From the NCBI GenBank assembly GCA_024400275.1, contig JAKSMY010000030.1, positions 1-23,722 of the forward strand: a stretch of 23,722 bases of DNA. The letters are read 5' to 3'. This DNA comes from Paludibacteraceae bacterium. Its GTDB lineage: Bacteria; Bacteroidota; Bacteroidia; Bacteroidales; Paludibacteraceae. How positions within the stretch are numbered: position 1 is the first letter of the stretch; every line of letters starts with the position of its first letter. The position numbers and the translations under genes were made by a program. Below are positions 14,536 through 20,495 of the stretch, one piece after another. Under the pieces are notes generated by a model. That model did no database searches. It was not told the origin of the DNA and was given only the letters and a program-made list of their open reading frames with translations.

Positions 14536-16175
14536 CAATCCAATATGCTGCAACCGGTGCAGGGCTTTAGTTGTTTGAAGAAATCATTGCCTTTATCATC
14601 TACCAGGATGAAGGCGGGGAAGTTCTCCACTTCGATTTTCCAGATAGCCTCCATGCCCAATTCGGGGTATTCGACACATTCGATACTCTTGATGTTTTCC
14701 TGTGCCAATATGGCAGCGGGACCGCCTATGCTGCCGAGGTAGAAACCGCCGTGTTTTTGGCAGGCGTTGGTCACGTCTATCGAACGGTTACCTTTGGCAA
14801 GCATGATGAGCGAGCCTCCTTTTTCCTGAAATTCATCTACGTACGGGTCCATTCGTCCCGCTGTGGTGGGACCCATACTGCCGCATGCCATTCCGGCAGG
14901 GGTCTTGGCGGGACCGGCGTAATAGATAGGGTGCTTCTTGAGGTATTCGGGCATGCTCTCGCCTGCGTCCAGACGGGCTTTTATCTTGGCGTGCGCTATG
15001 TCACGGCCCACGATAATGGTTCCGTTTAGGCTGAGGCGTGTGCCGATAGGGTATTGGGTTAATATCTTGCAAACGTCGGCCATCGGCTGGTTGAGGTTCA
15101 CTTGAACGGCATCGCCTTCTCCGGCTTGGCGCAACTCGGCGGGAATGAGCGAACCCGGGTTGGTGTCCATCTTTTCAATCCAAATGCCGTCTTTGTTGAT
15201 TTTGCACTTGATGTTGCGGTCGGCTGAGCAACTGACACCCAAACCGATGGGGCAACTGGCACCGTGACGGGGCAGACGTACCACGCGTACGTCGTGCGCC
15301 ATATACTTGCCGCCGAACTGGGCTCCGAGACCTATTTTGTAGGCTTCTTGCAGCAGGGTCTTCTCCAACTCTATATCGCGGAAAGCGCGTCCCGAGGCGT
15401 TGCCCGAGGTGGGGAGGCTGTCATAGTAATGGGTGGAAGCCAGTTTGACCGTCAGCAGGTTTTTCTCTGCCGATGTGCCGCCTATCACGATGGCGATATG
15501 GTAGGGCGGGCAGGCTGCCGTGCCCAACGATTTCATTTTCTCCACAAGGAACGGAATCAGCGTGCCCGGGTTTTGTATGCGGGCTTTGGTCTCTTGATAC
15601 AGGTAACTCTTGTTGGCACTGCCGCCGCCTTTGGTCACGCACAGGAAACGGTATTCGTCACCTTCTGCCGCCTCCAGGTCTATCTGTGCGGGCAGGTTGC
15701 ATTTGGTATTCACTTCCTCGTACATCGTGAGAGGTGCGTTTTGCGAATAGCGCAGGTTGCATTGGGTGTAGGTGTTGAATACGCCCTTGCTCAGTGCTTC
15801 CTCGTCGCAGAAACCGGTCCACACCTGCTGTCCCTTTTCGCCGTGAATGATGGCGGTGCCGGTGTCTTGGCACAAGGGCAGTTGCCCTTTGGCGGCTACT
15901 TCGGCATTGCGGAGGAAGGTGAGTGCCACATATTTGTCGTTGGCACTGGCTTCGGGGTCACGCAGTATTTTGGCAACCTGCTCGTTGTGGCTGCGGCGAA
16001 GCATAAAACTGACATCATAAAAAGCCTGCTGTGCCATTAGAGTGAGGCCTTCGGCATCTACTTTCAGGATTTTGTGCCCTTCAAACTCGCTAACCGACAC
16101 ATGGTCTTTGGTTAGCAGATAATACTCGGTCTCGTCTTTGCCGAGTTGAAACATTGGTTCGTATTTATAGTCCAT
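14535..16175 (-). CDS. fum: Fumarate hydratase class I
   Basis: The iron-sulfur fumarase interconverts fumarate and malate in the reductive branch leading to succinate in anaerobic Bacteroidota. The 546-residue product carries three cluster cysteines at spacing close to E. coli FumA: Cys102 ([10 protein letters not shown]), Cys222 (TAACPPYH) and Cys308 ([13 protein letters not shown]). The C-terminal domain has [19 protein letters not shown] and a [16 protein letters not shown] block. The ATG at 16173-16175 ([10 protein letters not shown]) is chosen because the -7 box lies at 16214-16221; an earlier in-frame start would lie upstream of the promoter. It is the first gene of the minus-strand run, and the M23 start overlaps its stop. 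Confidence 0.95.
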   Translation of the reverse strand: MDYKYEPMFQLGKDETEYYLLTKDHVSVSEFEGHKILKVDAEGLTLMAQQAFYDVSFMLRRSHNEQVAKILRDPEASANDKYVALTFLRNAEVAAKGQLPLCQDTGTAIIHGEKGQQVWTGFCDEEALSKGVFNTYTQCNLRYSQNAPLTMYEEVNTKCNLPAQIDLEAAEGDEYRFLCVTKGGGSANKSYLYQETKARIQNPGTLIPFLVEKMKSLGTAACPPYHIAIVIGGTSAEKNLLTVKLASTHYYDSLPTSGNASGRAFRDIELEKTLLQEAYKIGLGAQFGGKYMAHDVRVVRLPRHGASCPIGLGVSCSADRNIKCKINKDGIWIEKMDTNPGSLIPAELRQAGEGDAVQVNLNQPMADVCKILTQYPIGTRLSLNGTIIVGRDIAHAKIKARLDAGESMPEYLKKHPIYYAGPAKTPAGMACGSMGPTTAGRMDPYVDEFQEKGGSLIMLAKGNRSIDVTNACQKHGGFYLGSIGGPAAILAQENIKSIECVEYPELGMEAIWKIEVENFPAFILVDDKGNDFFKQLKPCTGCSILD

Positions 16176-16213
16176 AATTTGATGTGTTTTTATACCAAAA
16201 TTAAAATACGCCA

Positions 16214-16245
16214 CAAAGATACAAAAAAAAAATGATATATGCAAA
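16214..16245 (-). promoter_or_regulatory. Promoter of the fumarase-led operon
   Basis: On the minus strand TTTG (16242-16245) and TATCTTTG (16214-16221) with a 20-base spacer. It is the only promoter of this type I found for the ten-gene minus-strand run down to 5933; internal ones may exist. Confidence 0.8.
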
Positions 16246-16254
16246 TAGACACAC

Positions 16255-16282
16255 AAAAAAGCGCACCGAAATGCGCTTTTTT
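16255..16282. terminator. Bidirectional intrinsic terminator
   Basis: AAAAAAGCGCA, loop CCGAAA, TGCGCTTTTTT: a symmetrical hairpin with A and T runs on both sides. It stands between the fumarase promoter and the repeat-rich region, and would stop minus-strand read-through into the fumarase operon. Confidence 0.75.
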
Positions 16283-16353
16283 GTTGTAAGGAGTATGGAG
16301 TATAGACCGTTCGCTTCGCTCACTGTTGGAGTCAAGAGTATGGACTCCTCTAA

Positions 16354-16385
16354 ACTGTAGGCGCCTTCGGCGCGTCCTCTAAACT
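16354..16385. repeat. Short hairpin module between CTCTAAACT repeats
   Basis: CTCTAAACTGTAG, then the hairpin GGCGCC-TTC-GGCGC, then GTCCTCTAAACT. This is the minimal form of the hairpin array elements, with the CTCTAAACT unit on both sides. Just upstream (about 16309-16326) is the module ACCGTTCGCTTCGCTCACTG, which recurs near 17228 with one to two changes. Confidence 0.65.
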
Positions 16386-16427
16386 AAAAAACTACCAATT
16401 AGGGACAGACCCTTTTTGGTAGTTTTT
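16386..16427 (-). terminator. Terminator of the small membrane-peptide gene
   Basis: AAAAAACTACCAA pairs with TTGGTAGTTTTT, with an inner stem AGGG / CCCT around ACAGA. It begins four bases after the stop of the 36-residue ORF on the minus strand and ends in a T run in that direction. Its presence supports the ORF being a real transcription unit. Confidence 0.75.
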
Positions 16428-16430
16428 CCA

Positions 16431-16541
16431 TTACTCTTTGTCTTTGTTTTTGATTTTCTTGACAAGGTTGTAGATCAGGGCTACCAGTGCAGCCAGAAAG
16501 GACATTCCGTCCTCATGGGTAAATTTTGAATTGGTTGTCAT
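16431..16541 (-). CDS. 36-residue putative membrane peptide
   Basis: A short ORF starting MTTNSKFTHEDGMSFLAAL and ending VKKIKNKDKE. It has a hydrophilic start, one hydrophobic helix (about residues 13-25, MSFLAALVALIYN) and a Lys-rich tail, so it should sit in the inner membrane with the tail in the cytoplasm. I cannot name a family. Support for its being real: codon-like composition, a strong hairpin terminator four bases after the stop, and a 9-bp tandem-repeat array directly before the ATG like the one in front of the yidC promoter. No TTTG/TAnnTTTG promoter is visible, so its expression signal is unclear; a toxin-like or regulatory peptide is possible but unproven. Confidence 0.55.
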   Translation of the reverse strand: MTTNSKFTHEDGMSFLAALVALIYNLVKKIKNKDKE

Positions 16542-16544
16542 AGA

Positions 16545-16603
16545 TTAACAGGTTTAACAAGTTTAACAGGTTTAACAGGTTTAGCGAGTTTAGCAGGTTT
16601 AGC
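16545..16603. repeat. 9-bp tandem repeat before the small ORF
   Basis: Six and a half 9-base units of the form TTAACAGGT / TTAGCAGGT. Read on the minus strand this is the same ACCTGTTAA-type repeat as at 517-579, again on the 5' side of a gene; here it ends three bases from the ATG. Confidence 0.85.
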
Positions 16604-16607
16604 CCCC

Positions 16608-16736
16608 CTCTAAACTGTAGCGCCTTTGGCGCGTCCTATCAAGCGGCTTGCCGCTACAACAAGCGCGTCAGCGCTACAACAATCTGCACAGCAGAACATC
16701 AATGGCGCTTAGGCGCCTCCGCCGTCCTCTAAACTA
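16608..16736 (+). repeat. Multi-hairpin array element, copy 2
   Basis: CTCTAAACTGTAG is followed by five small stems: AGCGCC-TTT-GGCGC, AGCGGC-TT-GCCGCT, AGCGC-GTCA-GCGCT, TCTGC-ACA-GCAGA and GGCGC-TTAG-GCGCC, then CCGCCGTCCTCTAAACT. The second to fifth units match copies 1 and 3 almost exactly. It is joined to the G/C-rich element at 16743-16789 that closes the first 114-residue paralog. Confidence 0.8.
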
Positions 16737-16742
16737 TCCCCT

Positions 16743-16789
16743 CCCCCTTACAGAGGGGGTCGGGGGGTGTCGGGGCTGGGGGGGTGTCA
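16743..16789 (-). repeat. G/C-rich palindromic element, copy 5 (paralog 1 stop)
   Basis: On the minus strand TGACACCCCCCCAGC is followed by a second GACACCCCCCGA and the stem CCCCCT-CTGTA-AGGGGG. The TGA is the stop of the paralog at 16787-17131. Like copy 4, its leading ACACCCC part is duplicated. Confidence 0.8.
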
Positions 16790-17131
16790 GTCTTCCAGCG
16801 AAGCGTCGTACTCTTGTCCGCACACGTGCCACAGGTAGGCATTGAGTGTCTTGTACTCGGTTTGGTTGGCGAAGGCTTGCTGGTCCTGAACGCGTTTGAC
16901 GTTGTTCAGTTTGCGTGCTGCCACCAGTGCCTGTACGGCGGCGAAGCGGTTCCAGCGTGCTTGTTCGGCGGACGTGATGGGGTGGTTAATCAGGTCACGT
17001 TTGCCGTAGTTGACCGAGTAGGCGCGTCCTTCTCCGGCGTTGTTCTTGGATTGACGTTGGGCTGCCCCAAAGGAGCCCTTGATTTTCCCGTGCAGTTCTT
17101 CGATGGGATAAGCAAATTTCATTCGTGCCAT
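16787..17131 (-). CDS. 114-residue protein, paralog 1
   Basis: I do not recognise the family. The product (MARMKFAYPIEELHGKIKG...) is basic and mostly helical. It aligns with the neighbour at 17364-17708: F-x-YP near residue 6, GKI, a Tyr about ten residues before G-x-RDL-x2-HP-x-T-x-AE, QALVAARK against QALVSARL, and a Tyr/Trp-containing C-terminal helix. With the ATG at 17129-17131 both are exactly 114 residues, which supports this start; a second ATG follows three codons in, and one lies four codons upstream. No signal peptide, membrane helix or cysteine motif is evident. The stop is the TGA of a palindromic repeat, and a nested inverted repeat lies just upstream of the start. Confidence 0.75.
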   Translation of the reverse strand: MARMKFAYPIEELHGKIKGSFGAAQRQSKNNAGEGRAYSVNYGKRDLINHPITSAEQARWNRFAAVQALVAARKLNNVKRVQDQQAFANQTEYKTLNAYLWHVCGQEYDASLED

Positions 17132-17138
17132 AATAAGA

Positions 17139-17188
17139 CCCACCTCTATCCTCCCTTCAAAGGGAGGAGGTATTTACTTCATGGTGGG
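17139..17188. repeat. Nested inverted repeat before paralog 1
   Basis: The outer arms CCCACC / GGTGGG enclose the perfect 8-bp stem CCTCCCTT-CA-AAGGGAGG. It lies 8 bases 5' of the paralog 1 start, so in RNA it would form a leader hairpin. It resembles the G/C-rich elements in style but is a different sequence. Confidence 0.65.
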
Positions 17189-17221
17189 TGATGAAGGGTT
17201 AATTGGTTGATTGTTTTAGAT

Positions 17222-17330
17222 TATAGACCGTTCGCTACGCTCACTGATGGAGTATAGAGTAAAGACTCCTCTAAACTGTAGCGCCTTCGGCGCGTCCTGT
17301 AGGCGACCTCGTCGCCGTCCTCTAAACTAT
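17222..17330. repeat. Hairpin-module cluster between the paralogs
   Basis: It contains ACCGTTCGCTACGCTCACTG, then GACTCCTCTAAACTGTAG, the stems AGCGCC-TTC-GGCGC and GGCGAC-CTC-GTCGCC, and GTCCTCTAAACT. The first modules repeat those at 16309-16385, but the second stem is new. It joins the G/C-rich element at 17331-17366. Confidence 0.65.
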
Positions 17331-17366
17331 CCCCCCCCCCTTACCGAGGGGGGCGGGGGGGTGTCA
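17331..17366 (-). repeat. G/C-rich palindromic element, copy 6 (paralog 2 stop)
   Basis: On the minus strand TGACACCCCCCCGC followed by CCCCCTCGGTAAGGGGG and further G residues. The TGA is the stop of the paralog at 17364-17708. It is followed by ATAGTTTAGAGGACGG, as after copy 5. Confidence 0.8.
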
Positions 17367-17708
17367 CTCCGTTGCCTCGTCAGCAATCACCTGTGCCCAG
17401 ATGTACTTGGTGAAGGTCTTGTAGCCGGTGTCGTACTGCGCCCGGTAGGCAGCCATGTCATTGGCGTAAGTGCTGGCGGTCTTCTTCAATCGAGCAGATA
17501 CCAATGCTTGGCGTGTCTTGAAAGTGGCTTGGCGGTCTAACTCGGCTTGGGTGACAGGGTGGGCTACCAAGTCTCGTTCGCCTTGCAGATAGGTCGTGTA
17601 CTTGCCGCTGGCGGTGCAGCTGTGAATCACTTTGCTCTTGCGGCTAATCTTGCCGCAGATGCGATGAACCGGATACTCAAATTCGGTTTTGCTAAAATGT
17701 TTGGACAT
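17364..17708 (-). CDS. 114-residue protein, paralog 2
   Basis: The product (MSKHFSKTEFEYPVHRICGKISRK...) is a diverged sister of the protein at 16787-17131, with the same length and the same landmarks: FEYP, GKI, GERDLVAHPVTQAELDRQ and FKTRQALVSARLKK, then a helical end with YKTFTKYIW. It is rich in Lys/Arg and Gln in the middle, which could mean nucleic-acid binding, but this is only a composition argument. Each paralog is followed by the same composite (G/C element, AGTTTAGAGG, hairpins), so gene and repeats may have been duplicated together. No canonical promoter is visible. Confidence 0.75.
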   Translation of the reverse strand: MSKHFSKTEFEYPVHRICGKISRKSKVIHSCTASGKYTTYLQGERDLVAHPVTQAELDRQATFKTRQALVSARLKKTASTYANDMAAYRAQYDTGYKTFTKYIWAQVIADEATE

Positions 17709-17976
17709 AATTAATTGGATTTTAGGGTTAATAATTATTGTTTACTTAGCCGGCGATATTATCGCCATTCTATTGCGCGAGCGACGTTAAGAAGCGTTAT
17801 AACGGTGGCGTAGCCCCTTAACGGAGCGATACCGTCCGAACGCGAGGTCGAGGGTCAGTCGACACTCATTCGACACTCTCTCGACACTCTCTATTATTTT
17901 GTATACGACCTTTTCAAAAAAAGGGGTTATGTTTTTTGCACAAAGTGCGTAGCGCACTCTAAAAAACAAACAAAAA
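17709..17976. other. Intergenic region with small inverted repeats
   Basis: No gene seen. It holds the hairpin GGCGAT-ATT-ATCGCC (17752-17766), a GC-rich stretch of broken inverted repeats to about 17850, the 11-bp array at 17859-17891, and the short stem AGTGCG-TA-GCGCACT near 17944-17957. It ends at the promoter at 17977. Confidence 0.5.
17859..17891. repeat. 11-bp tandem repeat TCGACACTCTC, three copies
   Basis: Units at 17859, 17870 and 17881; the first ends CAT in place of CTC. The TCGACAC core is the reverse complement of the GTGTCGA core of the array at 178-210, so the two loci share one repeat type in opposite orientation. Confidence 0.8.
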
Positions 17977-18008
17977 CTTGCATATATACAAAAAAAAGTG
18001 TACCTTTG
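17977..18008 (+). promoter_or_regulatory. Bacteroidota-type promoter before the AT-rich gene
   Basis: CTTG at 17977-17980 (one mismatch to TTTG) and TACCTTTG at 18001-18008, 20-base spacer. Transcription would begin close to the ATG at 18018, which favours the later ATG at 18063 as start. Confidence 0.75.
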
Positions 18009-18062
18009 CAGCGTGAAATGAAAAAATCGAGCCCTTTAGGACTAACAAAAAACATTAAGATT

Positions 18063-19412
18063 ATGAAACAGACAGAGAAAAATGTAAAAAACTTGTTTGG
18101 TTTTAATAAAATTAAATCTAAAAAGAACAAGACTTTATTGCTGGCGGGTTTGATTGGGTTGATGCCTGCTTGCAAAGAACAGGTAAATGAACCAGAAATT
18201 ACCCCAGAACGTCAAACCAGTTTTGCAAGATGTGATTCACCTATGGATAATATGCCGGTTGATTTGTTTATGAAACACGTTCCAGATGTTGAAAATGTAA
18301 AATTTTGTCAGCCAAGGGAAAGTGAAAACTATATCTGTTTTTTTACAGCAAACGGCGACATCAATAAAATGACAGAAAAACGTGATGTAGCACGAAAAGG
18401 TACAGATATTTTGTATCCGTTGAATTTCACCAGAACAGATAACCAATCTGTAGATGGAACGGCACATTTCATATCAGAACAAACATATACATTATCTGTT
18501 TCTTATAAAACACAGAACAATGAAACGCGCACATGGTCTATTGAAGATATTCCTGAATCTGAAAAAGTTTTGTATGCAACCATGCCTTTTAATGTGTTAG
18601 CTGGCCGTGCACGCGATTCTATTTTAAACAGAAATCCAAAAGAACAAGTGCATGCAGACAGTGTTTGGGCAAATATTTATACTGGTCGTAATTTGTCTTT
18701 TACAACAAATGCTCCATTTACAGTTCAATTTAATTCTAAGGGGGTGCAACAGGGGTTGCAACATTCTGATTTTGGAACATTTACATATACAGATGGCACA
18801 GCATCTGAAACACAAATGTATTCTGCAATAAACAAGGAATATATCACAAATGTTTTGAATTGTTCTGCGACATCAATGAAAGCAACTGCTTTCGCAAATG
18901 TGAAAAGACGCGGTCCAGATGGTGACGGTCCACAATTGGTGCTTAGCACGGGTAAAGATTCTGCCAGATATACCATTGATGCGGCAAAAAACGAAACAAT
19001 TGTTATGCCTTTTAAAAATTGGTATAAAGTCACAATTATCAGGAGCCCTTATGGTCATTTGTATTCATATATGGAAGATTCTGCAAATGTTGTTCCAGCA
19101 CAATGGCAATTTATACATACAGGTGAAGTTGAAAACGGATATGCAGAAGACATTTTATCAAACGGTTTGTTTACTATGACTGGTTTACGCAGAATCGATG
19201 GACAAAGTGGTATCAGAACCGAGTATTCAAGGGGTATTTCCCCAGACCCTGATGGCAAGATAGAAGTCGCAGGTCAGGGATACAGGGAAGATTTTACAGG
19301 AACTGACCGTATTAGTTTTACTTTCTGTTTTGGCGGTACAGACCGCACAAATGGGGGTGGTACGGCAACAGGGCTTGAATTGATTTACTGTACGCCACAG
19401 CGTCAAAGATAA
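18063..19412 (+). CDS. Putative lipoprotein of unknown function, AT-rich
   Basis: The 449-residue product has a basic N-terminus (KNLFGFNKIKSKKNK), a hydrophobic segment TLLLAGLIGLMPAC and a candidate lipidation Cys37, so it should be a membrane-anchored exported protein. The rest is beta-rich with many Thr, Asn and Asp. It includes SFARCDSPMDNMPVDLFMKH, a possible N-terminal folded unit, and ends with FTFCFGGTDRTNGGGTATG. I know no family. The ATG at 18063 is preferred to 18018 because of the promoter position; both are in frame. Codon choice (GCA, ACA, CCA, AGA) differs strongly from the GCC/CGT-rich flanking genes, and an intrinsic terminator of non-Bacteroidota style follows. Confidence 0.7.
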   Translation: MKQTEKNVKNLFGFNKIKSKKNKTLLLAGLIGLMPACKEQVNEPEITPERQTSFARCDSPMDNMPVDLFMKHVPDVENVKFCQPRESENYICFFTANGDINKMTEKRDVARKGTDILYPLNFTRTDNQSVDGTAHFISEQTYTLSVSYKTQNNETRTWSIEDIPESEKVLYATMPFNVLAGRARDSILNRNPKEQVHADSVWANIYTGRNLSFTTNAPFTVQFNSKGVQQGLQHSDFGTFTYTDGTASETQMYSAINKEYITNVLNCSATSMKATAFANVKRRGPDGDGPQLVLSTGKDSARYTIDAAKNETIVMPFKNWYKVTIIRSPYGHLYSYMEDSANVVPAQWQFIHTGEVENGYAEDILSNGLFTMTGLRRIDGQSGIRTEYSRGISPDPDGKIEVAGQGYREDFTGTDRISFTFCFGGTDRTNGGGTATGLELIYCTPQRQR

Positions 19413-19437
19413 ATTTATTTAGGTAAAAATACATGCA

Positions 19438-19468
19438 ACCGCTGAATTTATACTTCGGCGGTTTTTTT
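19438..19468 (+). terminator. Intrinsic terminator of the AT-rich gene
   Basis: ACCGCTGAA, loop TTTATAC, TTCGGCGGT with one G:T pair, then a run of T residues. It lies 25 bases after the stop. Confidence 0.85.
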
Positions 19469-19500
19469 TACAAAAATATTTTTTTTATGTTTTTTTTGTG

Positions 19501-19530
19501 ATATAATTTAATCATCGTAACAAAGGAGAA
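19501..19530 (+). promoter_or_regulatory. TATAAT box and Shine-Dalgarno before the truncated ORF
   Basis: GATATAATTTAAT (about 19500-19512) resembles a sigma-70 -10 box. AAAGGAG (19523-19529) lies eight bases before the ATG at 19537. Both are unlike the other gene starts in the window, none of which shows a comparable ribosome binding site. Confidence 0.55.
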
Positions 19531-19536
19531 ATAAAA

Positions 19537-19674
19537 ATGAAAAAACTTTTTGTATCTGCTGTTTGTATAGCAGCTGCGTGTTCTGCGGCAAATGCAGAAC
19601 CATATGTTGGTTTGAATCTGATATATGATAACTTACAACTTGATAAATCTTTCGGAGGAACTATAACCGATTAA
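19537..19674 (+). pseudogene. Truncated secreted protein, outer-membrane beta-barrel-like
   Basis: A 45-residue ORF: MKKLFVSAVCIAAACSAANA is a clean signal peptide with an AxA cleavage site, followed by EPYVGLNLIYDNLQLDKSFGG, which looks like the first strand of a porin or OmpA-type beta-barrel. It stops at TAA after only about 25 mature residues, so it is probably the 5' end of a longer gene cut off where the foreign segment meets the native flank. A genuine small secreted peptide is less likely. It has its own promoter-like box and Shine-Dalgarno. Confidence 0.6.
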
Positions 19675-19710
19675 CCGTGCCCCCTAACATACCACATATT
19701 GACCAACTCT

Positions 19711-19744
19711 AATTTACCCTCCCTATAAACAGAGAGGGTAAATT
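19711..19744. repeat. Inverted repeat AATTTACCCTC / GAGGGTAAATT
   Basis: A perfect 11-bp stem with a 12-base loop, between the island and the sigma-factor gene. There is no long T run on either side, so it is at best a weak terminator for the sigma gene; it might instead mark an insertion boundary. Confidence 0.7.
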
Positions 19745-19777
19745 GTTGATATACAATCCTTGCATGGGGAACTCTAC

Positions 19778-19798
19778 TCTCTAATCTCTAATCTCTAA
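19778..19798. repeat. 7-bp tandem repeat TCTCTAA, three copies
   Basis: Three exact heptamers that overlap the last codons and stop of the sigma-factor gene (stop at 19788-19790). Confidence 0.8.
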
Positions 19799-20351
19799 TC
19801 TTCTTGCGGCATTTCGCAAGAATCTTCTTCACCCTGTCATACGACAGCCCGACTTGCTGTGCAATCTCCTTCATCGGCACAGCTTCGCAATCAATGCCGT
19901 ATATCTCACGAATCAATCGCTGCTCTCTTGCAGGTAGTTTCTCTATCGCCTCCCTCAGCCATTGGTGTTCTTCCTGTCGGATAAGGTCTGTTTCGGCTGT
20001 TGTTCCGTCCGTCAGTATGTCCGCATAGCGAATCACATCGCCTTCTTCTTCGTACAAGGGTGTTTCGATGTCTTCAGTCAGGGGCTTGTAATAGTCTTTT
20101 GTTTTGACGGACAGCCGTACTATTTGGCTATTGTTCAGCATCCATTCCCGTATATATTTGCGTACCCACCATGAGGCGTAGGAGGCAAACTTCACGCCTA
20201 TACTTGGGTCATACCGTTTGGCAGCTTCCATCAGTCCGATGTAGCCCTCTTGCAGCAAGTCTTCTCGTTGATTGTTTACTTTGCCGTACTGTTGCGCTAT
20301 CGTGCGCACAATATACGCATGTTCTTTGATAAATTGATTGTCTATCGTCAT
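19788..20351 (-). CDS. Small sigma-70 family RNA polymerase sigma factor
   Basis: The 187-residue product has region 2 with EDLLQEGYIGLMEAAKRYDP and VKFASYASWWVRKYIREWM, close to the RpoD-type 2.3/2.4 segment that melts and reads the -10 element. An acidic linker follows (about residues 90-120), then region 4 with a helix-turn-helix (VPMKEIAQQVGLSYDRVKKI) for the -35 element. Regions 1 and most of 3 are missing. Such factors occur on mobile elements and in accessory loci. Here it lies downstream of a VirE-family gene, separated by a GTGACAG inverted-repeat region. Which promoters it serves is unknown. The ATG at 20349-20351 gives a natural start. Confidence 0.88.
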   Translation of the reverse strand: MTIDNQFIKEHAYIVRTIAQQYGKVNNQREDLLQEGYIGLMEAAKRYDPSIGVKFASYASWWVRKYIREWMLNNSQIVRLSVKTKDYYKPLTEDIETPLYEEEGDVIRYADILTDGTTAETDLIRQEEHQWLREAIEKLPAREQRLIREIYGIDCEAVPMKEIAQQVGLSYDRVKKILAKCRKKIRD

Positions 20352-20386
20352 GGTTAAAATCTTGTTTAATTTGGAATAAATGTATA

Positions 20387-20495
20387 GTGACAGGGACAGC
20401 AGTGACAGCAGTTTTATTAATTTGTGTATATACTTATACGCGCGAGGGGGGTATATATATTATAAGAATTTGCTGTCCCTCTGTCACTCTGTCAC
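20387..20495. repeat. GTGACAG / CTGTCAC repeats in inverted arrangement
   Basis: The left arm is GTGACAGGGACAGCA then GTGACAGCA (20387-20410); the right arm is TGCTGTCCCTCTGTCAC then another CTGTCAC (20471-20495). The arms can pair across about 60 bases of AT-rich DNA. The TGA stop of the VirE gene lies inside the last CTGTCAC unit. It could be an operator, a replication-protein site or a terminator-like structure between the VirE and sigma genes. Confidence 0.7.

Larger units (their letters stand above)
18018..19674. other. AT-rich island with non-Bacteroidota signals
   Basis: Base composition and codon use shift sharply here. The island includes a U-tract intrinsic terminator (19438-19468), a TATAAT box near 19502, a near-perfect Shine-Dalgarno AAAGGAG before the ATG at 19537, and a secreted-protein start of proteobacterial type. 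It breaks off inside that protein at about 19655-19675, where the flanking style returns. Recent horizontal transfer and a metagenome assembly join are both possible. Confidence 0.6.

Noticed and set aside
15264..16040. 258-codon plus-strand frame
   Set aside because: It lies entirely opposite the fumarase gene and shows no domain or start signal.
18018..18062. Start of the AT-rich lipoprotein gene at 18018
   Set aside because: That ATG is almost at the expected transcription start; the ATG at 18063 leaves a normal leader and a better-shaped signal peptide. It remains possible.
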